Shown here: positions 1-7,404 of the stretch, one piece after another
Layout: each line of letters starts with the position of its first letter
Position numbering within the stretch: the stretch's first letter is position 1
Assembly (NCBI RefSeq): GCF_000447795.1
Contig: NZ_AUNI01000004.1
Location: forward strand, 1 to 52,971
Length of the DNA: 52,971 nt
Source of the DNA: Bacteriovorax sp. Seq25_V
GTDB taxonomy: Bacteria; Bdellovibrionota; Bacteriovoracia; Bacteriovoracales; Bacteriovoracaceae
Direction: 5' to 3'
The notes under the pieces: generated by a model
Told to the model about the DNA's origin: nothing
Seen by the model: only the letters and a program-made list of their open reading frames with translations
Databases searched by the model: none
Position numbers and translations under genes: made by a program

Positions 1-144
1 TTAGCTACTTTTTTAGTTGCTTTCTTAGCTACTTTTTTAGTTGCTTTTTTAGCTACTTTTTTAGTTGCTTTCTTAGCTACTTTTTTAGTTGCTTTCTTAG
101 CTACTTTCTTTGTTGCTTTCTTAGCTACTTTTTTTGTAGCTTTT
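1..144. repeat. 24-bp tandem repeat inside the histone-like gene
   Basis: Six consecutive 24-bp units start at 1, 25, 49, 73, 97 and 121. They differ mostly at synonymous positions (T/C in the Lys codons, Val/Thr codon changes) and continue past the left edge. 24 bp is eight codons, so gain or loss of a unit keeps the frame. The first four units are nearly identical and the two nearest the start codon have drifted. Confidence 0.9.
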
Positions 145-182
145 TTTGCTGTCTTCTTAGCGGCTGCTTTTTTTACTGCCAT
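1..182 (-). CDS. Histone H1-like Lys/Ala repeat protein (partial, C-terminus off the left edge)
   Basis: The ATG at 182-180 follows a strong AGGAGG Shine-Dalgarno six bases upstream. The product opens MAVKKAAAKKTAKKATKK and then becomes an almost pure 8-residue repeat, KKVAKKAT, with no stop before the window edge. Such Lys/Ala tails resemble the C-terminal domain of histone H1 and the AlgP/Hc1-type bacterial proteins, which bind DNA non-specifically and compact the nucleoid; that function is inferred from composition only. The coding strand is nearly all A-rich codons. The full length is unknown, and the repeat number may vary between strains. A sigma-70-like promoter lies just upstream. Confidence 0.8.
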   Translation of the reverse strand, partial: MAVKKAAAKKTAKKATKKVAKKATKKVAKKATKKVAKKATKKVAKKATKKVAKKATKKVA

Positions 183-216
183 GACATCCTCCTGGTTTTT
201 TTCAATACTTATTCAT

Positions 217-245
217 AGGATAAACAACATTTTATTTCTGTGCAA
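217..245 (-). promoter_or_regulatory. Candidate sigma-70 promoter of the histone-like gene
   Basis: On the minus strand TTGCAC (245-240) and TATCCT (222-217) are separated by exactly 17 bases. The -10 element ends about 34 bases before the ATG at 182. Match by eye only. Confidence 0.4.
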
Positions 246-490
246 ACAAAAAAATAAAAATTTTATGCCTTTCCTAATTCTTTTTAAGTTTTTCTCTTAT
301 TCCCCCAGTTCGGAAAAAATTAAATTTTCCTTTAAAAAAATTTAAACTTTTTCTTTTTCAACCGACCCCTAAAGCTTCCATAACCTCAAAGCAAAAACTT
401 CAAAAACCAATATCCATCGATGTTTCAACGTTCACCCACACTAAAAAAAAAGACAAAAAAAAAGTAACTTTTTTTTCTCCAAAAACTAAA

Positions 491-515
491 AAAGCCCCTC
501 TTCGGAGGGGCTTTT
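491..515 (-). terminator. Intrinsic terminator of clpSA
   Basis: A 7-bp GC-rich stem, GCCCCTC/GAGGGGC, has a 4-base loop. It is flanked by A on one side and T on the other, and read on the minus strand it is followed by TTTTTTAGTTTTT. It lies about 35 bases past the clpA stop. Confidence 0.85.
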
Positions 516-550
516 GTTCTAAAAGTCGTGGTTAATTTTTTATTAATTTT

Positions 551-2917
551 TTAATGAACTTTTTCTTTAGCGGCCGTTAATTCAAGGGATACATCATTGC
601 CTACTTTTTTAACTAAAACCTTCCCACCCTTGGTCAATTTTCCAAATAAAACCTCAGACGAAAGTGGCGTCTTCAGCTTCTGGTCGATGATTCGAGCGAT
701 TGGTCGAGCTCCCATCTTCTCATCAAAACCAGTTTCGGCAAGCCACTTTTTAGCCTCATACTCAACTTCGAGCTCTACATTTTTTAAAGTTAATTGATGT
801 TCGAGTCTCGAAAGGAACTTTTCTACAATTTTTATGACAAATTCTGTGCCAAGTTTATTAAAATGGACAATTTGATCTAAGCGATTCCTAAATTCAGGGG
901 AAAAAAAGTTCTTTATCGTCTTATCTCTCTTTGAAATATTGCTATCAACCTTACTTCCAAGACCAATACTTCCCGTATCCATCTCTTTAGCGCCAGCATT
1001 TGTTGTCATAATTATGACTGTATTTCTAAAATCAGTTACTCTTCCCTGCGAATCAGTAAGCTTTCCATGATCTAAAACTTGTAAAAGAATGTTAAAAAGG
1101 TCCGGATGTGCCTTCTCAATCTCATCAAGAAGCACAACACAATGAGGGTTTTTCTTAACCGCATCTGTTAAAGTCCCCCCTTGGTCATAACCAACATAAC
1201 CCGGAGGCGCACCAATAAGTTTAGAAATGGCATGCTTTTCCATAAACTCAGACATATCGAATCTTTCAACATGACAACCAAGTTCACTTGCAAGTTGCCT
1301 TGCAAGTTCAGTCTTCCCTACCCCAGTTGGGCCAGCAAAAAGGAAACTAGCGATTGGTTTATCTTCATTTCCAAGACCTGACTTAGACATAATGATCGAT
1401 TGAGTGACGAGATCTACCGCATGGTCTTGTCCATAAATCAGAAGTTTAAGGTTCTCATTTAGATTTTTAATCTTATCTTTCTCAGTTGTTTCCACAGTAA
1501 TCTTTGGAATATTGGCCATTTTAGCCACAACAACTTCAATATCTTTCTTAGAAATCGACGACTTTCTCTTGCTCTGAGTTCTAATTCTATTAAGAGCACC
1601 GGCCTCGTCGATAGCATCAATTGATTTATCTGGATTGTGTCTGTCTGTTAGATATCTTGCAGTTAGGTCAACCGCAGCTCTTAAAACAGAATCAGATATC
1701 TTAATTTCATGAAATTGTTCAAATTTAGAACGAAGTCCTTTCAAGATATGGAAGGTATCATCTAAAGATGGCTCATCCACATCAACTTTTTGAAATCTTC
1801 TATTAAATGCGGGGTCTTTTTCGATAAATTTTCTATGCTCACCATATGTCGTACTACCGATACATCTTAAAGTTCCATTACTAAGAGCTGGCTTTAAAAG
1901 ATTAGAGGCATCCATTGAACCACCTGTTGTCGCCCCTGCTCCCATCACCGTATGCATTTCATCAATAAAAAGGATGGTGTTCTCTCCGGCATCATTCATT
2001 TCTTGAAGTTCTTTGATCACACCCTTAAGTCTCTGCTCAAAGTCCCCGCGATATTTTGCTCCCGCAACAAGCGAGGCCATATCAAGGGCAAAGACTTGAG
2101 TATCAAAGAGAATCTCTGGAACATTTCTTTCATTAATTCTTCTTGCAAGACCTTCGACGATCGCAGTCTTTCCAACCCCTGCCTCCCCAACGAGAAGAGG
2201 ATTGTTCTTTCTTCGCCGACAAAGGACCTGAACGATTCTTTCCACTTCTTCTTCTCTTCCCACAAGAGGGTCAATTTTATTTTCGAGAGCAAGTTTATTA
2301 AGATTTTGAGAGTACTTATCAAGGAATGTTGTCTTCTTAGTAGGAATATCCTCACTTTCAAAGTCATCATTACCAAGTCGCTCAACATTATCTTGTTCAA
2401 CAGCACTTTCTGGAGCATCAATACCATGAGAAATTGCTCTCACGATATCAAATCTCTCGATTCCTTGTTTTTGAATTGTATAAAGAGCGAAACTCTCCTT
2501 CTCTTGGAAAAGAGCGACTAAAAGATTAACTCCTTTAATATGTCTTTTTCCCGCAGACTGAACATGAATTGCAGCGCGCTGAATTACTCTTTGCAGTGCT
2601 AATGAGATTTCTGGTTGGTATTCAATTCCATTTTCCTTAGCAAGAGATCTAAGTTCATCATTAACAAATTGTCTTTTAGAGAGATCTTCAATCTGCTCTG
2701 AGCTCAAAATGCTAAAGTTTGATTCATCACTAATAAACTCTTCAAGATCTCTTCTCATCTCAGATACCTCTGCCCCACAATGAGTTAAGATATCCACAAC
2801 CTGCTCGTCACCGAGCATAGCAAGAAGAACATTTTCAAGAGTGAGGTATTCGTGCTTTAATCCGTTAGCGCGACGAATTGCCTCATTAATAATTGTTTCT
2901 AGTTTTTTTGACATCAT
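551..2917 (-). CDS. clpA: ATP-dependent Clp protease ATP-binding subunit ClpA
   Basis: AAA+ unfoldase that feeds substrates to the ClpP peptidase in the cytoplasm. Visible in order: an N-terminal double Clp-N repeat; a first AAA module with Walker A GEAGVGKT (about residues 244-251) and Walker B LFIDE; a second module with Walker A GPTGVGKT (about 529-536) and [15 protein letters not shown]; and an SIGLG segment (about 650) matching the IGL loop that docks on ClpP. I chose the ATG at 2917 (an ATG also follows at 2914) because AGGAAA lies upstream and the N-terminus [13 protein letters not shown] matches the family. The open frame extends 17 codons further, but those overlap clpS. The 788 residues are near the usual ~750. 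It lies 13 bases after clpS and is probably co-transcribed. No clpP is nearby. Confidence 0.97.
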   Translation of the reverse strand: MMSKKLETIINEAIRRANGLKHEYLTLENVLLAMLGDEQVVDILTHCGAEVSEMRRDLEEFISDESNFSILSSEQIEDLSKRQFVNDELRSLAKENGIEYQPEISLALQRVIQRAAIHVQSAGKRHIKGVNLLVALFQEKESFALYTIQKQGIERFDIVRAISHGIDAPESAVEQDNVERLGNDDFESEDIPTKKTTFLDKYSQNLNKLALENKIDPLVGREEEVERIVQVLCRRRKNNPLLVGEAGVGKTAIVEGLARRINERNVPEILFDTQVFALDMASLVAGAKYRGDFEQRLKGVIKELQEMNDAGENTILFIDEMHTVMGAGATTGGSMDASNLLKPALSNGTLRCIGSTTYGEHRKFIEKDPAFNRRFQKVDVDEPSLDDTFHILKGLRSKFEQFHEIKISDSVLRAAVDLTARYLTDRHNPDKSIDAIDEAGALNRIRTQSKRKSSISKKDIEVVVAKMANIPKITVETTEKDKIKNLNENLKLLIYGQDHAVDLVTQSIIMSKSGLGNEDKPIASFLFAGPTGVGKTELARQLASELGCHVERFDMSEFMEKHAISKLIGAPPGYVGYDQGGTLTDAVKKNPHCVVLLDEIEKAHPDLFNILLQVLDHGKLTDSQGRVTDFRNTVIIMTTNAGAKEMDTGSIGLGSKVDSNISKRDKTIKNFFSPEFRNRLDQIVHFNKLGTEFVIKIVEKFLSRLEHQLTLKNVELEVEYEAKKWLAETGFDEKMGARPIARIIDQKLKTPLSSEVLFGKLTKGGKVLVKKVGNDVSLELTAAKEKVH

Positions 2918-2930
2918 AATTTTTTGTTTC

Positions 2931-3299
2931 CTATTCTGGCTCCATAGTACAAAGCAGTGGATGGCCATTTTGTTTAGCTTCGAGTGAAACTTTCTTCATT
3001 TTACTCTCTGCAACTTCGTAGGAGAAAATTCCGCAAACTCCACGACCTTCGTTATGAACTAAGAGCATAATGGCATATGCCTCCTCTTGATTCTTTCCAA
3101 AGATTTTCTCTAATACATAAATCACAAACTCCATCGTGGTGTAGTCATCGTTATGTAAAAGAACTTTATAACGTGGCGGGCGCTTTAACTTTTTACGCGT
3201 AATAACACCTAGTTCACCGTCGCTTTCTTCATCTCCAGTACTTAAGATGGGATTAAAGCTTTTCATGTCAAGAGCTTGTAGATTAATTTTCACTTCCAT
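2931..3299 (-). CDS. clpS: ClpS adaptor protein
   Basis: N-end-rule adaptor that binds ClpA and delivers substrates with destabilising N-termini. The core is clear: PPRYKVLLHNDDYTTMEFVI, then a helix ending in the EAYAIMLLVHNEGRGVCGIF segment, then the Glu/Cys-rich end. A non-conserved N-terminal tail of about 40 residues makes it slightly longer (122 aa) than E. coli ClpS (106 aa). AAAGGAG lies 9 bases before the ATG. It is directly upstream of clpA, the standard order. Confidence 0.96.
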   Translation of the reverse strand: MEVKINLQALDMKSFNPILSTGDEESDGELGVITRKKLKRPPRYKVLLHNDDYTTMEFVIYVLEKIFGKNQEEAYAIMLLVHNEGRGVCGIFSYEVAESKMKKVSLEAKQNGHPLLCTMEPE

Positions 3300-3360
3300 A
3301 TTAAATTATCTCCTTTAAGTATTATCTCTCTGTACCTGATAGTTTACAAGGGCCGGGAAT

Positions 3361-3389
3361 TAGACAAAATCTTATGATATACTCATAAT
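3361..3389 (+). promoter_or_regulatory. Candidate promoter and palindrome between clpS and the TerB-like gene
   Basis: TAGACA (3361-3366) is 17 bases from CATAAT (3384-3389), pointing toward the gene at 3423. A perfect palindrome TTATGA-N5-TCATAA (3372-3388) covers the spacer and overlaps the -10, as a repressor operator would. It sits in the divergent clpS/TerB gap, so it could affect both genes. Confidence 0.4.
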
Positions 3390-3422
3390 ATGTAAATAAG
3401 TATACGAAACATTGGACAATTC

Positions 3423-3932
3423 ATGGGATTTTTTGACCTTTTTATACATGCTGAAAAGAAAGAGTTTATTAATAAGATTCACCAAAAGCTAAGTACTGAC
3501 TTCTCACATCTTGATGATAATAAGTTAGTTATTTTGGCATGCCTTTCTGGCCTCTTGGCCCGAGTCGCCTATGTTGACTTTAACGTAAGTGACGAAGAGA
3601 AGGAACATATAAAGAAATCACTCATTGAGTGTATGAAATTAACTGACCCAGAGGCTGAAATTGTTACTAAGATTGCAGTTGATGAGATGAAAGAGCTTTA
3701 TGGACTTGATTCCCGTATTTACTGTACACCGTTAAATAATATATTAAACAACGACGCAAAATACACAATTCTCGAATTACTCTTTGCCGTTGCAGCCAGT
3801 GATGGGAATGTTGATAATGAAGAATCTAATGAGATTAGCTACATTGCGAAATCTCTTCTTCTTGAAAAGAAGTATTTTCTAGCTGCTCAGGCTGGGGTTA
3901 AAGATTTTCTTGGTATTTTGAAAAAAGATTAA
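3423..3932 (+). CDS. TerB-like helical protein
   Basis: The 169-residue all-helical protein has the pattern of the TerB / DjlA N-terminal domain family. ACLSGLLARVAYVDFNVSDE and, in a second half, LFAVAASDGNVDNEES are the paired acidic 'A..D..v...E' motifs thought to bind metal. There is no signal peptide or membrane segment, so it is probably cytoplasmic. The role is unknown; TerB relatives are linked to tellurite and stress responses and to membrane-associated systems. It is a single gene, divergent from clpS and convergent with the next gene (6-base gap). Confidence 0.7.
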   Translation: MGFFDLFIHAEKKEFINKIHQKLSTDFSHLDDNKLVILACLSGLLARVAYVDFNVSDEEKEHIKKSLIECMKLTDPEAEIVTKIAVDEMKELYGLDSRIYCTPLNNILNNDAKYTILELLFAVAASDGNVDNEESNEISYIAKSLLLEKKYFLAAQAGVKDFLGILKKD

Positions 3933-3938
3933 GCGGAA

Positions 3939-4958
3939 CTAAATTCCGCCCTTCCCTAGACCAATTGGTAAATTGAAATTAAATCCCAGAAGATAGTCAC
4001 GGGCCCTGGTTTGTCCAAAAACCAGAGACAATTTTTGAAGATACTTATTTTCGATAAATACTGGTGAGAAATTTGGATAGAGATTAACTTTATACCTCAT
4101 ATTCTCTCCACTATTTAAAAGCACAGACGCGACAAGCTCATCATTTCTTTCAAAATAATAACCAATAACAAATCTTCCTTTCTGCTTTAATGGATTTGTC
4201 AAAGCGATTCCCGCAAGTAACGAGTGCGTCCTCTCTCCTTGATACATTGAAAGTCCACCCATATTTTGCATACCGGTGTGAATAATAGGCGCATAATTTG
4301 AGAATTTTAAAAACTCAGGACGATAGATGTAATTAAGTCCAGGATTGAATACATTGTCTGTACTCACATCCCAAATAGGTTGTCCATGCCATGCTCTCAT
4401 TCCAAGATCTTGAGTTAGAAATTCGATCCATTCATGCTTTGTGCTTAAAACAAAACCCAGAACATCAAAAACGTACAAATCAGCAATATGATCGTGACTT
4501 GTAATCTCCTCATGTGAAGTCTCAAGAGCTTCATTTCCAAGATGTGTCGCGTAGGTCGTAAGAAGAGTCCAAAGTGGAGCTATAGGATAATTATAATACT
4601 CAAAATATTGTGTTAACCAATAGGAGTCATAACTCGCCCCCATTGTGTGTAATCCGATATTTGGAATAACTCGCGAAGATAAAAACTCATCACGAAAGAA
4701 CTTTCCATAACCACCATCACGTCGAATAGACTTATCAGGATTTTTTATTCGATTGTAAACTTCTTGATGTTTTCTTCTATAATCATCTTGCTGGAACCAC
4801 TCTGGATTTTGAATAACATCAAATGAACCATTAAAATAATATTTTACAGGAAAGAAGAAACCATCTCTTTTCTCATTAAAGATTTGAACCTTATCTGTGC
4901 CATAAGATGAAGTTTGTAAAAAAATGGTGATACAAATAAAAACTATTTTAAAAGACAT
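3939..4958 (-). CDS. Exported protein, possibly outer-membrane associated (DUF3943-like?)
   Basis: 339 residues with a hydrophobic N-terminal signal (MSFKIVFICITIFLQTSSYG). The middle contains GLHTMGASYDSYWLTQYFEY and, further on, a D-x-x-A-D-L-x-V-F-D-x-L-G segment. This recalls DUF3943-type envelope proteins, but the match is by eye and weak. The C-terminal half alternates polar and aromatic residues (YYFERNDELVASVLL) and could form beta-strands. It overlaps the preceding gene by 16 bases, so the genes at 6024, 5296 and 4958 form one operon read leftward. Function not recognised. Confidence 0.6.
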   Translation of the reverse strand: MSFKIVFICITIFLQTSSYGTDKVQIFNEKRDGFFFPVKYYFNGSFDVIQNPEWFQQDDYRRKHQEVYNRIKNPDKSIRRDGGYGKFFRDEFLSSRVIPNIGLHTMGASYDSYWLTQYFEYYNYPIAPLWTLLTTYATHLGNEALETSHEEITSHDHIADLYVFDVLGFVLSTKHEWIEFLTQDLGMRAWHGQPIWDVSTDNVFNPGLNYIYRPEFLKFSNYAPIIHTGMQNMGGLSMYQGERTHSLLAGIALTNPLKQKGRFVIGYYFERNDELVASVLLNSGENMRYKVNLYPNFSPVFIENKYLQKLSLVFGQTRARDYLLGFNFNLPIGLGKGGI

Positions 4959-5296
4959 GGATTATTAACTGCATTAGCATAAATTACTGGTATAAACTCG
5001 GAAACCTTAGCCCTCCCAGGGGCAAATGGCAACGGAAAAGACATTGGATATTGAAAGGTCGCCGAACGATAATTATCCTTTACCCAGTAATACCACTCTC
5101 TACCTCTTTTATCCCTCAACCAGGGCCTAAGATTTTCAAATTCTAGTTTAGTGGGATAACGATTATTCTTATCACAAAACCTCTTAAGCTCTATTTGAAT
5201 ATCGATAGCATCATCAACCATCATAATATCTTCAACCAAAACTTTTGAGGCCATTAGAGTAAGGACAATCGCTAGAATGATAAAATAAAGCTTCAT
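4943..5296 (-). CDS. Small exported or signal-anchored protein
   Basis: 117 residues. A hydrophobic N-terminus (LYFIILAIVLTLMA) is followed by a short acidic and then aromatic periplasmic part with an RGREWYYWVKD motif and two Cys. Its start codon is coupled to the upstream gene through TAATG (shared A at 5296), and its 3' end overlaps the next gene by 16 bases. No family recognised; the position suggests it works with its two operon partners. Confidence 0.6.
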   Translation of the reverse strand: MKLYFIILAIVLTLMASKVLVEDIMMVDDAIDIQIELKRFCDKNNRYPTKLEFENLRPWLRDKRGREWYYWVKDNYRSATFQYPMSFPLPFAPGRAKVSEFIPVIYANAVNNPCLLK

Positions 5297-6024
5297 TATA
5301 GCTCGATGATAATTCTTCCAAATTTTTCATCAAATTTTATGAGAAAAGAATCTGTCTCAAGCTCTCTATCTATTTTTTCGTCTATCTCAAAGTCGATAAT
5401 GACAAGTTCTTTTCCTTCATCAAAGTAATTAAAACAAAGACCAGTGCTTCCACTTTGAAGAGGCATTTGCACGACTTCACCACTGCCAATTCTTGGGTCA
5501 ATCCAATTAAAGTGTGACCCGATTGTTTCTCGGTTAGCATTACTTGTATGGACTTCAATATGAGAAGTCGCACCAAGTGGAGATAGCATTGAGTACTTTG
5601 CAATCTGCCCGCCCCATTCTTTATACCAAAGATCTGAGTACTCACTTCCCCATGTTGAGAGAAAATCTCCGTCATGTAGTCTACAAATATTAATCATCGT
5701 ATCCTCTTCAGGAAGCGAAACATTCTCTAAGCTCTTTCCTTCATTTGAAGAATTAATCAGATCGATAAAATTACCTCTAAATTCTTTTAAGCAAGAAAGA
5801 CTAATTCCTACTTTTTTTGCTTCTCCACAAACCCTAGGGTCCAAAAATTCAACAAAAAAACCATTCTTTAAATAAATATAAAAGCCACCCCATGGCATCT
5901 CCGGATCATCACTTTCGCCATGAACGAAGATCTCTTCTGGTAATAAATTTTTGAAATATTTGAAAGCATCTTTGTAAGCCGCTTCTGAAGGTTTGATATA
6001 AATATGATCGAGATAAACACTCAT
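5296..6024 (-). CDS. Glyoxalase/VOC-like domain protein
   Basis: 242 residues, no signal peptide. It begins with LDHIYIKPSEAAYKDAFKYF and continues to GGFYIYLKNGFFVEFLDP, the beta-alpha-beta pattern of vicinal-oxygen-chelate proteins (DUF5829-like). SHIEVHTSNANRE in the second half could supply a second VOC half. The reaction is unknown. AAAGGAG lies just before the ATG. First gene of the three-gene leftward operon. Confidence 0.5.
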   Translation of the reverse strand: MSVYLDHIYIKPSEAAYKDAFKYFKNLLPEEIFVHGESDDPEMPWGGFYIYLKNGFFVEFLDPRVCGEAKKVGISLSCLKEFRGNFIDLINSSNEGKSLENVSLPEEDTMINICRLHDGDFLSTWGSEYSDLWYKEWGGQIAKYSMLSPLGATSHIEVHTSNANRETIGSHFNWIDPRIGSGEVVQMPLQSGSTGLCFNYFDEGKELVIIDFEIDEKIDRELETDSFLIKFDEKFGRIIIEL

Positions 6025-6109
6025 TAAAACTCCTTTGATGATCTTACTCTTCGGTCATAAAAAAAGAATGCACAGAATATTTCAAAAAAGTTTAAAGAAG
6101 AGAAAAAAA

Positions 6110-6138
6110 TTGCTAATAAGCGACCATTTTTATACAAT
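6110..6138 (+). promoter_or_regulatory. Candidate promoter of the SH3-domain gene
   Basis: TTGCTA (6110-6115) and TACAAT (6133-6138) have a 17-base spacer. Transcription from here would begin near 6145. That excludes the longer open frame starting at 6035 and supports the start at 6176. Confidence 0.45.
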
Positions 6139-6175
6139 AATTCAAATTATTATTTATTTACAAGGAAGTAGATCA

Positions 6176-6871
6176 ATGAAAGAGACACACACAGACAACT
6201 CTTTAGATGATTTTGAAAAAAAGATTAAAGCAAAAATCAATTTTCAAAATATGCTCGATAGAAATATCAAGAAGAATGAAAATACACCAGTTTCAGATCT
6301 TATTAGATCAACAACACAAACTGTGCTACCAAAAGATGAATTTAACTCCCAACAGAATAAGATTGATACAAGTGCAGTAACAGAGAAACTTGATCGTCTA
6401 GAAGGTCTGGTACAATCTCTTATTATCAATCAGCAAACAATGAAGAGTCTTATTCCTGAAAATATTCCAAGTAATGATAAATCTCTTGAAGTGGATCAGT
6501 TAAAAGAAGTAATTGTTAAAAGTAATGAGAATCAAAAAAAATTAATTTTGAATTCTCTAATTATTTTATCAATTGTTTCTGTCACAACGGCGTATATACT
6601 TTCTAACACCAATAAAAAGAGTAGAGAATTAGTCGTCACTCCAGCGCCAATAGCAAAGGTTGTTGAGACGCCAACATATATCACAACGAAATATTTAAAC
6701 ATGCGAACAATTGCTAGTACTAAAGGAGAGATTCAACTTGTAATACCTCCGAATTCACGTATTAAAATCATCGAAGAAAAAGGTGATTGGAAATTAATTA
6801 ACTTTAAAGATTACGTGAAAAACACAGAGTATAAAGGTTGGGTTTACGGAGAAAACTTAAAGAAAATATAA
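6176..6871 (+). CDS. Membrane-anchored bacterial SH3-domain protein
   Basis: 231 residues from the ATG at 6176, preceded by AAGGAAG. The open frame extends 47 codons upstream, but that part overlaps the candidate promoter. Domains: an acidic, helical cytoplasmic N-terminal region of about 115 residues; one transmembrane segment (LILNSLIILSIVSVTTAYIL, about 123-142); then a periplasmic C-terminal SH3b domain beginning KYLNMRTIAS and ending GWVYGENLKKI. SH3b domains often bind peptidoglycan or peptides. The topology (soluble N-terminus inside, SH3 outside) suggests linking a cytoplasmic process to the wall, which is inference. Confidence 0.75.
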   Translation: MKETHTDNSLDDFEKKIKAKINFQNMLDRNIKKNENTPVSDLIRSTTQTVLPKDEFNSQQNKIDTSAVTEKLDRLEGLVQSLIINQQTMKSLIPENIPSNDKSLEVDQLKEVIVKSNENQKKLILNSLIILSIVSVTTAYILSNTNKKSRELVVTPAPIAKVVETPTYITTKYLNMRTIASTKGEIQLVIPPNSRIKIIEEKGDWKLINFKDYVKNTEYKGWVYGENLKKI

Positions 6872-6883
6872 GCTAATTTCCTA

Positions 6884-6911
6884 TTGCACATTTTCCAAAT
6901 ACCGTTAAAAT
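6884..6911 (+). promoter_or_regulatory. Candidate promoter of the DUF3015 gene
   Basis: TTGCAC (6884-6889) and TAAAAT (6906-6911) have a 16-base spacer. GAGGAG follows about 20 bases later, before the ATG at 6943. Confidence 0.45.
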
Positions 6912-6942
6912 TCTCGTATCAATAAAAACTGAGGAGATTAAA

Positions 6943-7371
6943 ATGAAAAAGATTTTTGCAACAATTGCATTATTAGCTACAACATCTACATTTGCAGCTC
7001 ACGGGCCAGCAGGTTGTGGTCTTGGTTCTGTTCTTTTCGAAGGTAAAGAAGGACTAGTGTTTAATGTTCTTGCTGCTACTTTCAACGGTACTTCAGGTAA
7101 CCAAACTTTTGGTATGTCTACAGGTACTCTTGGATGTGAAGATGCTAAAAGTGCACAAGTTTCTGCTGTTTCTTTCATCGAAAACAACCTAACAGCACTT
7201 TCAACAGACATTTCTAGAGGAGAAGGTCAAACTCTTGATGCTTACTTAACTCTAATTAATGCTCCAAAAGCAAACAAAATGGAACTAAAGAAAAACTACA
7301 AAACAATTTTCTCTGGTGACATGGCAGCAAAAGATATTCACACAAGAATTTCTACACTAATCCAAATGTAA
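6943..7371 (+). CDS. DUF3015 family secreted protein
   Basis: 142 residues with a classic signal peptide cleaved after TFA. Family hallmarks: AGCGLGSVLFEGKEGL near the mature N-terminus, ATFNGTSGNQTFGMSTGTLGC in the middle, and two Cys that could form a disulfide. DUF3015 genes often sit beside DUF4105 genes, as here. The cellular role is not established. GAGGAG sits before the ATG and a terminator lies just after the stop. The codons are unusually regular, as in an abundantly made protein. Confidence 0.85.
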   Translation: MKKIFATIALLATTSTFAAHGPAGCGLGSVLFEGKEGLVFNVLAATFNGTSGNQTFGMSTGTLGCEDAKSAQVSAVSFIENNLTALSTDISRGEGQTLDAYLTLINAPKANKMELKKNYKTIFSGDMAAKDIHTRISTLIQM

Positions 7372-7377
7372 TCAATT

Positions 7378-7401
7378 GGCCCTAGTAATAGGGCCTTTTT
7401 T
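7378..7401 (+). terminator. Intrinsic terminator after DUF3015, touching the DUF4105 start
   Basis: GGCCCTA/TAGGGCC-type stem (7378-7395) with a short loop and a TTTTTT tract. The tract ends 3 bases before the ATG of the next gene. Confidence 0.8.
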
Positions 7402-7404
7402 AAA

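Larger units (their letters stand above)
183..550. other. Intergenic stretch of 368 bp
   Basis: Apart from the candidate promoter next to the histone-like gene and the clpA terminator at its right end, I see nothing coded here. The DNA is A/T-rich with long homopolymer runs (for example 446-480), and no reading frame of useful length has a Shine-Dalgarno. Confidence 0.6.

Noticed and set aside
1-144. Direct repeats that could suggest a CRISPR array
   Set aside because: The repeats are contiguous 24-bp units with no spacers and are coding.
1952-2521. 189-codon open frame on the plus strand opposite clpA
   Set aside because: It lies wholly antisense to conserved clpA sequence, has no ribosome site, and its product shows no domain; it is a shadow of clpA.
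3300-3360. Sigma-32-like promoter for clpSA
   Set aside because: CCCTTGTAAA is present on the minus strand, but nothing like CCCATNT lies 11-16 bases downstream.
6035-6175. Longer N-terminus for the SH3-domain protein
   Set aside because: The added 47 codons cover the likely promoter and have no ribosome site; the ATG at 6176 has AAGGAAG.
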